IMG/VR virus record: IMGVR_UViG_3300031857_000798
Location: 1 to 32,827 of that record
DNA: 32,827 bases
Origin: a virus
Direction: 5' to 3' (one strand)
Positions 8,401 to 15,647 of the stretch are shown piece after piece. A program made the position numbers and the translations under genes. How positions within the stretch are numbered: the first letter of the stretch is position 1; every line of letters starts with the position of its first letter. The notes under the pieces are model-generated. The model saw only the letters and a program-made list of their open reading frames with translations. It was not told the DNA's origin and did not search any database.

Positions 8401-11400
8401 GTTGATCTGTAGTTACGTCAGGAATACCGGACCGTTCCATGTTTTCCGTACCACGGCGGTTGCGAAGATTGGGAACTAACTCCCGCATGCTCTTGCCTTT
8501 GTTGGTGGCAAGCCATGCATCGTACTCATACAAGACCGCTTCTTTTTCTTTTACAGACGCGGTGTCAAACGCAATATGCTGGATCATGTGCCCAAGTTCA
8601 TGAGCAATAATCTCAAGGGTCATGTCCGGGTCCATATCGTCCCGGATATAGAGAAAGAACTCTTGGTAGTTTGGCCCCATTCGCGTTGTAGCGCCTTTGG
8701 TTTCGTCCCCCCGCGCCAACATTTCGTATGGACGAGCGTACCTACCATGCAGATGAAACTTCTCGGGAAAGTTTTCTACGTCTTTACCAGTAAAGAAAAA
8801 TGTGTTGATGTCCTTTAAACCCAATGAGTCCATCAAATCCCGCAGATATGCAACGTATCGTGGGTTAATATTGTCGCCAGCCACTACGTTTGATTTGGCA
8901 TTGGTAAACGGCCCGTTGGGGTATTTCTTGGTTAAGTCTTCTTCACGTTTAACGTCTTCCCGTTTTGCTTTTTGCAGTTCAGCAATTTCTTGGCTGGAAA
9001 AACGTCTGGTAGTTGTTGGGTCCATTACAGACACATCAGTTGACACGTAGGGAGACGTGTCACGCGCTGCACCGTAAACAATTTTGCCGTCGGGGTCTAC
9101 GTACTTAACAAGCGCAATATTGCCTTGGCTGTATGTAACAACGCCTTTGTATTTTATTGCTACAGAATTAGCCCACTTTGGATGCACAGGTTTGGCTGCT
9201 ATAGCGGCTGCGTTTTTGGCAGCGTCTGCCTTGGCTCTGGCTTCTTTTTCCTTGCGCTCCACTTCCTCCATCTGCTTTGCAAATTCATCTGCTTCGCGCT
9301 TGCGTTCAGCCTCTTCCTCAGCTTCTACTTTGGCTTTACGGTCAGCTTCCGCTTTAGCTTCCGCATCCTCTTTGGCTTTACGCTCGGCATCTTCACGAGC
9401 TTTGCGTTGCGCGTCAGTTTCTACAGTTTCAGCAGTGCCAGTAGCAGCCGGTGCTTTAGTCGTTTTGGTAGTGGTAGTTTTAGTAGCTGCCCCAGTAGCC
9501 TTCTTTGATCCCTTAGTAGTCGTGGTAGTGGCAGGAGCACCAGTAGCAGCAGGAGTAGTTGTAGGCGCATTTGTTCCTTTAGCGAGTCGTTCTGCTTTGT
9601 CTAGCGAATCCCACTCCGCTTTCTTTTGAGAAAGCAGGTCAGTTATCTCATCCCATCTTGCACGAGCTTTAGATTTCACAGCGGGCCGTTTCCCTGCGCT
9701 AGTGAGAAGGGCTTGTTGCTCTTCCCTTAGCACCCGCATTTCATCCATAACTTGGTCGGCTGTTCTATTAGCCGTTACTGCAGGGGGCTGAGTTCCTTGA
9801 GCTTGAGTTCCCGTGCCAGCAGGTTGTCCAGCAGGTGCCAATCCGAGTCCGTCAGGTGTTGCAGATGTTCCGGTGGTGGCGGGAACTCCGGTTCCGGGTT
9901 GTACCACGTCGGTGCCGGTAGGCTTACCAGATACTCCCACGCTTGGCTCACCTCCTCCGAGGTCAAGCTCGCCTTGAGGCTGATCCGTTTGGGTAGGGGT
10001 CGGGACATTTTTCTTCTCCTCAAAAACTGCAGGTTGTGGCGATACCAACGCTTTCAATACCCCCGCACGCGCCCCAGTACCACTGATAAGTTTAGGGTCA
10101 CGCTGAACCAGCGCTTTAATTTCCTCAACGGTTTTGCCTAGCACATTGTCTTGTATCCACTTTGCGGATGTTTTCAAAGGCAGACCTATGGCATCAATAT
10201 CTGCTTGTGTAATAGGTGCAGTAGTTGCACCAGCCAATCCGGGAAAGCGTTGCGCACCGGCTTCGTCAGCGGCTTTTTTCTCTGCTTCTTCCGTAAGTCG
10301 TTGTTCTTTAATGATTTTTTCGGCTTGACGTCTGCCAATATCGGCTTCGTCGTATGACGCCCGTTGCTCGGCCAGTTCTTTGATACGCGCCTTGACCTCA
10401 GGGGTTTGGGGCTGCATCTTAAGCGTTTCTTGTTCTTTAACAAGGTCAGCGTAGTCGCGCTCGTAATCTAATCCTAAACCAAGTTGTTCGCCTTGCTGCA
10501 CTGCAGCAGGCTGGGCGGGGGCGGGTTCTTCTTTGGGTTCTGGAACCCGCTTGCCCATTTCTTTGGGCGTGAACAGCGTACCCTGCGTACCCACAGGAGC
10601 TTCCTCAGGCAGTTTGGCTCCGGGAACTACTTCTTCTGGGGGTGTAGGCGCGGGTCTTGCCGCTTCTTCAGCACGTTGTTGCTGTTCTACCTGTCCACGG
10701 GCTTGACCGCGTTCTACAACCCCCGCTGCGCCACCTAGCGGGCCACCAATCAACGCAGCTTGGTATGCGGACTCGCCGTACTCTTTGAGGGCATCTGGGG
10801 ATGTTAGGTCTAACCCAGCTTGATAGCGTTCAAGGATTTGCTGGCTAACCTCAACTGGCATTTCAGCAGTACCACGGGCAACACCACGCCCCGCAGATGC
10901 AGCCAGCGAACGCTCGGCGGCTTTGACTAACTCAGCTTGCGATTTGGCTGTAGCAAGTGCGGCATCATCTGCAACACCAAGAATACCTTTGACAACTCGT
11001 TTGCCTAGCGTAAAGGCAGTACCTACGCTCTCTAATGCGGCTTGGCCTGCGGCAGCGGTATAGGCTTTTGTGCGGTCAATACTGACGTCTTTGCCTTCTT
11101 CCATTTGCTCAGAAGCTTGGCGCTCAACGTTAGAACCCATAAACTGGGGGAGAAGCGCACCTGCGGCACCAGCCGCACCACCAATAATTCTGCCTCTTGC
11201 CCCAAACGGGGCACCTGCAGCAGCACCGGCTTTACCGGCAGCATACATAGACGCTAAGTTAGCGCCTTGTCCAGCTAACGCACGGGGGATTTGAGATACG
11301 GCTTCGCCTGCTGCAGACAGTACGCCTTTGTCTTGATACGCTTTTTGTACGGCTTCTAAGGAGGGTCCAACACCAGCTTCTTCTCCAATGGCTTGGCTAC

Positions 11401-11632
11401 GGGCAACACCAGCCTTAGCTGCCTCCTCAGGGTCAAAAACGCTACCAACACCCGTACGAGCAGAAGATACTAACTGTTTGGCACCACGGACTAACTCACT
11501 ACCAAACGTAGATTCTTTGGGTGCGGCGGGTGCCTGAGTATGAGTGTAGTTAGCCCACTGCCATGCCGTGTTGGAATCCGGTGCATCTACTTCGTAGGTT
11601 TTACCACCAACATCGACTTCATACTTAGGCAT
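5453..11632 (-). CDS. giant polyvalent virion protein with zincin-like protease motif and LPD38-like region
   Basis: This 2059-residue protein is the last and longest gene of the late operon; ATG at 11632 follows GGAG at good spacing. In order it has: an N-terminal YEVDVGGKTYEVDAPDSN segment of a type seen at the start of phage internal proteins; an Ala/Gly-rich, membrane-active-looking stretch (about 125-165); Pro/Thr linkers (about 530-750); a Lys/Glu/Ala coiled coil (about 745-812); a metalloprotease motif HELGH (His1011, Glu1012, His1015) with a possible third ligand Glu1091 in SEWFADNVSRW; long helical regions; and, near Pro1706, a PFFNAYIQGMDVLYRA segment typical of large polyvalent protein-associated domain 38. 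Polyvalent proteins are thought to be packaged in the capsid and injected with the DNA to act on host targets. I see no cysteine in the whole protein. The protease substrate is unknown. Confidence 0.88.
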   Translation of the reverse strand: MPKYEVDVGGKTYEVDAPDSNTAWQWANYTHTQAPAAPKESTFGSELVRGAKQLVSSARTGVGSVFDPEEAAKAGVARSQAIGEEAGVGPSLEAVQKAYQDKGVLSAAGEAVSQIPRALAGQGANLASMYAAGKAGAAAGAPFGARGRIIGGAAGAAGALLPQFMGSNVERQASEQMEEGKDVSIDRTKAYTAAAGQAALESVGTAFTLGKRVVKGILGVADDAALATAKSQAELVKAAERSLAASAGRGVARGTAEMPVEVSQQILERYQAGLDLTSPDALKEYGESAYQAALIGGPLGGAAGVVERGQARGQVEQQQRAEEAARPAPTPPEEVVPGAKLPEEAPVGTQGTLFTPKEMGKRVPEPKEEPAPAQPAAVQQGEQLGLGLDYERDYADLVKEQETLKMQPQTPEVKARIKELAEQRASYDEADIGRRQAEKIIKEQRLTEEAEKKAADEAGAQRFPGLAGATTAPITQADIDAIGLPLKTSAKWIQDNVLGKTVEEIKALVQRDPKLISGTGARAGVLKALVSPQPAVFEEKKNVPTPTQTDQPQGELDLGGGEPSVGVSGKPTGTDVVQPGTGVPATTGTSATPDGLGLAPAGQPAGTGTQAQGTQPPAVTANRTADQVMDEMRVLREEQQALLTSAGKRPAVKSKARARWDEITDLLSQKKAEWDSLDKAERLAKGTNAPTTTPAATGAPATTTTTKGSKKATGAATKTTTTKTTKAPAATGTAETVETDAQRKAREDAERKAKEDAEAKAEADRKAKVEAEEEAERKREADEFAKQMEEVERKEKEARAKADAAKNAAAIAAKPVHPKWANSVAIKYKGVVTYSQGNIALVKYVDPDGKIVYGAARDTSPYVSTDVSVMDPTTTRRFSSQEIAELQKAKREDVKREEDLTKKYPNGPFTNAKSNVVAGDNINPRYVAYLRDLMDSLGLKDINTFFFTGKDVENFPEKFHLHGRYARPYEMLARGDETKGATTRMGPNYQEFFLYIRDDMDPDMTLEIIAHELGHMIQHIAFDTASVKEKEAVLYEYDAWLATNKGKSMRELVPNLRNRRGTENMERSGIPDVTTDQLRAKQQQYWLGFSEWFADNVSRWATTADKPLTIAEKFFSKVAQMMRDLVAVVSGRKFPPSRAVAEFLENMGPGSADAFLWGFNPAGTRSVSPADTKIDFAVTFSDEQLIDSMGPLNRDDKSGLKNLLTGVQSNSDIGYVTKFRTQVSDIAATIEKRLSEKFDGAVRDKLGKLNPMGLYRQAQDYTKMLLEYFQTGTLYKDKTTGLWKSGMGEGVRPPAEVYGLIDKYGEKNGYSRERATQIASRVLEGVRLNEMRRSNAQDGTTFLIHLKDNEIDQLVKAYNADPDLQEMSKLMDEARKAMVDNLVSVGRLSAEEGKLWREVVGYVPFDRETIDEVTTNFNKAKKISGKGLAQLGKLPELVGSLNRPVGNVFDNYLNTLGWMVGQTLKADATLTTLRSLEDIGQAKFLGRTNQGKPNVVGAYVDGEMMYWSVPSKYDVMAFKDLNPPKAGWIRAMGAFSNILRKTVTVLPPFALKQVMDDVQRAIMTSGVRNPGALVWMSLTNFGNLVWHEGKQTVKALFGLPGLEHPYVRDFGRLGLTGEYDFEAGKPATSLLKDLGYKKRGRFESLIHKLDGITRASDLAVRKAIYDQTMKESKGDELLAQTRAREFINFRRRGANQFVTDMITVIPFFNAYIQGMDVLYRAASGKDSSSSVDRAQARRLFYSRAVTVTMLSSLYALGKGDDDEDYNEMDLRTRDSNWILGGGYKIGVPGELGAIFKVIPERIVEYMRRQGTPEEQTAFEAVRTTLSYMFEQYLGRAVPIPQAIKPVIEAWANKSFLTGKDLEGYHHRAMDPSMRMTEQTSELAKAIAVFSRDEIGVEVSPIMLDNALRGYFGSTAAMVTMVTDSLLNPTRVDRPLHKYALFSNYLYDPVGTRRMTEFYEEREKVGKANTTLNELMKTDLTRAEKYIEEHGDELMLESAVNSTLEQLERTRAYRKFLNSPEGANDMSKADREAELKELKQMEIELVGWVREAKAELRKVQ

Positions 11633-11643
11633 ATATCACTCCA

Positions 11644-13650
11644 TTAGCGTTTCACCTCGCGAACGGCACCGGGAGGTGGTGTAGAACTGGTTCCGCCGGG
11701 GCTTGCTGCGCCGGGGGCTTCTGGAATTGTAATACCAAACTGTCCGTAGATGGCTTTTGTTCGGTCGTTAATCTGCTTCTCAATAGCGACAATTTTTGCT
11801 TTGTTTGACGGTATTGGCATCTTGGCCAACTCTTTAAGTTGAGCTTGCCAGTTGTTAATAGTCTCGTCCCGTGCAGCCAACTGACTTGCCGCGTTAATCT
11901 TGGCAATTTCTTGGTTGTCTCCACGCTGGGCAGCAGCAGCCATAGCTGCGCGGTATGTCATATCCTGACCACGTCTTGTAACGTCTGCTTGTATGTCTTG
12001 TCCACGGGCGGTGCCTAAAGACTGCAGCTTTTCCCGATCAAACGCCCGCACATCCCCAACGTCTTTCTCACGAGCAGTTCTAACTCCCGTAGCAGAAGTA
12101 GTTTTCTCACCACGTTGGGTATCCTCAACGCCACCCATGAGTTCGTTAATCATCTTAGCCTGCGCTGCGTCTGCGGCACGTTTCTTCTCAGCCATGCTTG
12201 TGTATGCGGGAGCCAAACCAGACAGCCCTTTGTACTGACCAGACTTACCGAGCATGGCAATAAGCTCGTCCATGGGAGACAATTGCGTTGCCGCATACTG
12301 CTTGTTCATTTCCTCAATACGTTCCAGTTTGGCTTTACCGGCGGGTTCGTCTAAGCCCAGACGTTTCTTAATGTCTTGGTCTTCTGCAATAAGGTCTTCA
12401 ACTTTGCGCTCTTTAGGGCCACCCTCCAGTGACGTTCTGTACATAGCTTCCATGCTATCTGGAGCAGGCGCTGCGGGTGCCGCAGGAGGCGCATTAGGGT
12501 TTACCTTAACTGCGTTAGGGTTGACGTTCTGTGGAACATTGCCCTGTGGTTTAGGTCTAGCCGACGCTGGAATAAGGTTGGGCGATACATTGATGCCGTT
12601 GCCCGTAGCAACCTGACCTGTACGGCGACCTTCGGTACCCATGTCTGGAGCCGGTGCTTTTGCAGCCAACCGAGCATTTTCAGAAGCCATGTCGCCTTTT
12701 TGCGATTCACGATATTTCTTGAGCGCGTCGCCTTCTTGGTCAATCAAAGCGGCAAGGCCAGTACCTGCGGCAGCACCGGCTATGGTGCCAGCAACAGGAG
12801 CGGGGATTAAACTTCCCACAGCACCACCTGCAATTGGCAACGCCGTTCTAGCGCCTGTACGGGCAAATTGTTTAATCTTCTCCGCCATTGGTACGTTAGG
12901 ATCGTCATAAAACCCTTGGGCATCGCTTACTTCACCCAGTCCTTGATAAGCCGCTAAGCCTATGTTAGCGCCGGGAATCAGTTTAGTTTTTGCAGCGTTC
13001 TTTGCTGCGTCTATTGCGGGACGCATGGCTTGACCTGCGGCAAAAGCTTTTGGAGACGCACTGCCTTGAACGGTTTGCGGAGTTGGTGCTGCTTGTGCCG
13101 CTGGCGGTGAACCTTGTACGGAACGAAACATGTCCTTAATACTGTCTTGAGCGGCGGCGGGAGACTTTACAAAATCTGTGTAGTCAATACCCATGCTCTG
13201 TAAGAACTTAATAAACTCAGGGCCAGCTTTAACCTTGTCTCCAGTTGCAAACGCAACGATACCGCCACCGGCCATCTTGATATTGGACTGCAGTTGGTCA
13301 AGTCCGGCCATCTGTGGGGGTTGAGGTTGTGCTTCGGGTTGTGGAGTTCCCGTAGGTACAGGTCCTGACATAGGGCGTGCCTGCATCATTGCCTGCTGCT
13401 GCGCACCTTGCTGTGCTTGCTGAAGTCCTAATAGACCTGCTTTTTGCTCAATCTGTTCTTTGACGCTAGGCTGTTCTCCTTGCGCTGCGCCTTGCCTATT
13501 GTTGGCCATCTCAGCAAGTTTTGTTTTAGCCTGCATAACGCCAGTGGCTACCCATGGTGGGATCATGGCTGGATTCATTCCATCCACATACTTTTGCAAG
13601 TCCGGTATGGGGAGCGATTGTGCGTATTCTTGCGCTTTAACGAGATTCAT
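11644..13650 (-). CDS. internal virion / ejection-like protein (668 residues)
   Basis: ATG at 13650 has AAAGG six bases upstream. The N-terminus (IPDLQKYVDGMNPAMIPPW) matches a pattern common in phage structural proteins: a short helix, then a NPxxxPxW/Y turn. A Gln-rich segment follows, then MAGGGIVAFATGD (about 122-139), Pro/Ala linkers, and a Gly/Ala-rich hydrophobic stretch at about 270-305 (IAGGAVGSLIPAPVAGTIAG) that could insert into membranes. The C-terminal third is helical and charged. No cysteine is seen. Gene order (after the tail stabilisation protein, before the giant protein) and composition resemble the ejection proteins of P22-like phages (gp7, gp20, gp16), which form a channel across the host envelope. 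That is an analogy and not a detected homology. Confidence 0.85.
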   Translation of the reverse strand: MNLVKAQEYAQSLPIPDLQKYVDGMNPAMIPPWVATGVMQAKTKLAEMANNRQGAAQGEQPSVKEQIEQKAGLLGLQQAQQGAQQQAMMQARPMSGPVPTGTPQPEAQPQPPQMAGLDQLQSNIKMAGGGIVAFATGDKVKAGPEFIKFLQSMGIDYTDFVKSPAAAQDSIKDMFRSVQGSPPAAQAAPTPQTVQGSASPKAFAAGQAMRPAIDAAKNAAKTKLIPGANIGLAAYQGLGEVSDAQGFYDDPNVPMAEKIKQFARTGARTALPIAGGAVGSLIPAPVAGTIAGAAAGTGLAALIDQEGDALKKYRESQKGDMASENARLAAKAPAPDMGTEGRRTGQVATGNGINVSPNLIPASARPKPQGNVPQNVNPNAVKVNPNAPPAAPAAPAPDSMEAMYRTSLEGGPKERKVEDLIAEDQDIKKRLGLDEPAGKAKLERIEEMNKQYAATQLSPMDELIAMLGKSGQYKGLSGLAPAYTSMAEKKRAADAAQAKMINELMGGVEDTQRGEKTTSATGVRTAREKDVGDVRAFDREKLQSLGTARGQDIQADVTRRGQDMTYRAAMAAAAQRGDNQEIAKINAASQLAARDETINNWQAQLKELAKMPIPSNKAKIVAIEKQINDRTKAIYGQFGITIPEAPGAASPGGTSSTPPPGAVREVKR

Positions 13651-13663
13651 GATTTACCTTTAC

Positions 13664-15637
13664 TTACGGCTTAATGCCCAAGTTAGCCAATTTTTGATAC
13701 AACGATGCTAAGCCAGAAATGTCTGTTTGCACTTTAGATAACGCGTCTTGATCTGTTGATTTAGTTTCTGCACCAATTGGCAAGCCTTCAAGCATCTTGC
13801 GCTGGAACTCCAAGTTAGTGTAAGGACGAGCTTGCTGTTCCTCAAACTGCCGTTTGTCAGCGGTAATACCCTCAGACTCAATTGCACGTTGAGTTTCACC
13901 GGCTCTCATTAAATCACTCAAAGACTTAAGTCCGTAGTCTGCGCTGTACCGGCGGGATTCTTCGGTGGCTTTCTGGGTATCTAATCCACGGCCTTGTTCA
14001 ATATTAAACTGACCCATGGCGGTGTCGTACGCTTTGTTGTAGCCCGAACCGGTAATACCTGCCAAGTTAGCGCCCAAAGAACGCTGAGTTTCGGCATCAA
14101 GAATAGCTTGGCGTGAGCCACCAAATGCACCGGCTTGAGTCATCTTAGCAGCGTTCTGCTGTTGGGTAATTTGAGACTGGCGACGCGCTTCGTCAATCTG
14201 CGGCTGCAATGATGCCTGCAAATACGGGTTCATGTATTTGTTAGCGGCGCTGGCGTCAAATGTGCCAGAGGTAAAGGTCGCTGGATTAAACCCACCCTTA
14301 GTTACTTCGCTAAGCCCTGCAAAACCTTGTTGTTGCAAGTTAGATGCGCCAGCCGTTAAAGGACCGCCGTAAGTTTGCATGGGGGCGTTAGTTAAAGCTT
14401 CGGTTTTACCCAACATATTGGTAACGTAGTCACCGGCCCAAGGGGACAGAGTAGAAGTCTTAGAGGTATCAAGCGGTATCCCGCCTTCTTGAAACTTCTG
14501 CACGGAGCCACCACCGGCATAAGCCGCAGCCAAACCACCTGAAGCTGCAGCAAGGAATTTGTCGGGGTTAATCTTTTTGCCCTGTTCCTTTGTGCCAGTA
14601 CGAGCTTCGCGAATGCGGTCCATCATGGCATACAGTTTTTTAGCGCCAGCATCCGAGTTGCCATTACCTAGGTGGGATACCACATCGGCAGGGATTACGA
14701 ACTCACCATGGCTTAGTGCTGCCTCTTGGTCGCCATCAATTGTGGTTGAAATCTTATCAGCCATGCCATCTGTGTCACCACCTAAATAGCGACCTTTAGC
14801 CATTGCAATACCACCGTCAGCCATGCCAATTGAGTTAATTTTAAAGTTGGGGTCCATAAGCTGTTCTTTGGTTGGTATGGCAGCTATGCCTGCAGTGGTT
14901 CCTGTTGGAGTAGTTGCAGCGGCGGCAGGAGCGTTGTATTTCATAGCCATTTGCCCAGCGTATGGGTTAACCGCTGGAGGGGCGGCGGCAGGTTTATAGG
15001 CTGCCAAAATACCGGCTTTCTGTGCGTCCGAAGCGGCTTGGGCTGCGGCTAAGCCTGCAGCATCGCCTTGTTTTACGTAACGCGGGTCGGTCGTATACTG
15101 GCGACCAGCGGAGCCGGGTCTGCGGTTTGGATCGTTGTAGTCAATCTGTTGTGTAACTGCATCCATCTTAGGGACAGGGACGTTGTAGCCACCCTCGTCT
15201 TTGTTAGTTGCAAGTTTATACGCGCCAATACCAGCAACTAACAATTTTTTGGGGTCAAATTTGCCGTTTGTTTTAAGCAGATCAATCGCTTTTGAACCAT
15301 ACTTTTTTATGTAGTTAAGCAAAGAATTGTCGCCGCCAGCAAAGTTCCCGTCTTTATCTGTGAAGCCGCCTTTCTCTGCGTTGTACGTAAAGTCAGTGCC
15401 TTTGCTGTCTTTAAAAGTTAGGTTGCCAGAGTCGTCTAACTTGTAGGCGTTGCCAGTTTCGTCTTGCAAAAAACCTTGCCCAGCAAGGGCTTCAGATGAC
15501 GTCAGATCATAATCTTGCGATTCTCCCCCAGTAAAGTCGGAGGTATCAACGGTGCCGTCGTCGTAACATTGTTCTTCAACAATGGCAGACCCATCGTCTG
15601 GGTCATAGCCAACAATAATATCTTCACAAACTCTCAT
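13664..15637 (-). CDS. virion structural / ejection-like protein (657 residues)
   Basis: ATG at 15637 follows AAAGGACTC. The only two cysteines are in the acidic N-terminus (MRVCEDIIVGYD, EEQCYDDG). The centre carries MADGGIAMAKGRYLGGD and then HGEFVIPADVVSHLGNGN with GAKKLYAMMDRIR at about 308-345, a block I recognise as recurrent in phage virion proteins of unknown function. A further YAGGGSVQKFQEGGIPL follows. The C-terminal half has MNPYLQASLQPQIDEARRQ and AGAFGGSRQAILDAETQRS (about 467-520), another recurrent phage structural pattern, ending in long charged helices. It is likely a particle component working with the two adjacent large proteins, perhaps ejected with the DNA. No enzymatic motif is visible. 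Confidence 0.87.
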   Translation of the reverse strand: MRVCEDIIVGYDPDDGSAIVEEQCYDDGTVDTSDFTGGESQDYDLTSSEALAGQGFLQDETGNAYKLDDSGNLTFKDSKGTDFTYNAEKGGFTDKDGNFAGGDNSLLNYIKKYGSKAIDLLKTNGKFDPKKLLVAGIGAYKLATNKDEGGYNVPVPKMDAVTQQIDYNDPNRRPGSAGRQYTTDPRYVKQGDAAGLAAAQAASDAQKAGILAAYKPAAAPPAVNPYAGQMAMKYNAPAAAATTPTGTTAGIAAIPTKEQLMDPNFKINSIGMADGGIAMAKGRYLGGDTDGMADKISTTIDGDQEAALSHGEFVIPADVVSHLGNGNSDAGAKKLYAMMDRIREARTGTKEQGKKINPDKFLAAASGGLAAAYAGGGSVQKFQEGGIPLDTSKTSTLSPWAGDYVTNMLGKTEALTNAPMQTYGGPLTAGASNLQQQGFAGLSEVTKGGFNPATFTSGTFDASAANKYMNPYLQASLQPQIDEARRQSQITQQQNAAKMTQAGAFGGSRQAILDAETQRSLGANLAGITGSGYNKAYDTAMGQFNIEQGRGLDTQKATEESRRYSADYGLKSLSDLMRAGETQRAIESEGITADKRQFEEQQARPYTNLEFQRKMLEGLPIGAETKSTDQDALSKVQTDISGLASLYQKLANLGIKP

Positions 15638-15647
15638 CTTGAGTCCT

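Noticed and set aside
9084-9629. + strand frame of 181 codons rich in Ala/Ser/Leu/Val
   Set aside because: Antisense to the Lys/Glu/Ala coiled coil and Thr/Pro linker of the giant protein; low-complexity codons lack stops on the other strand.
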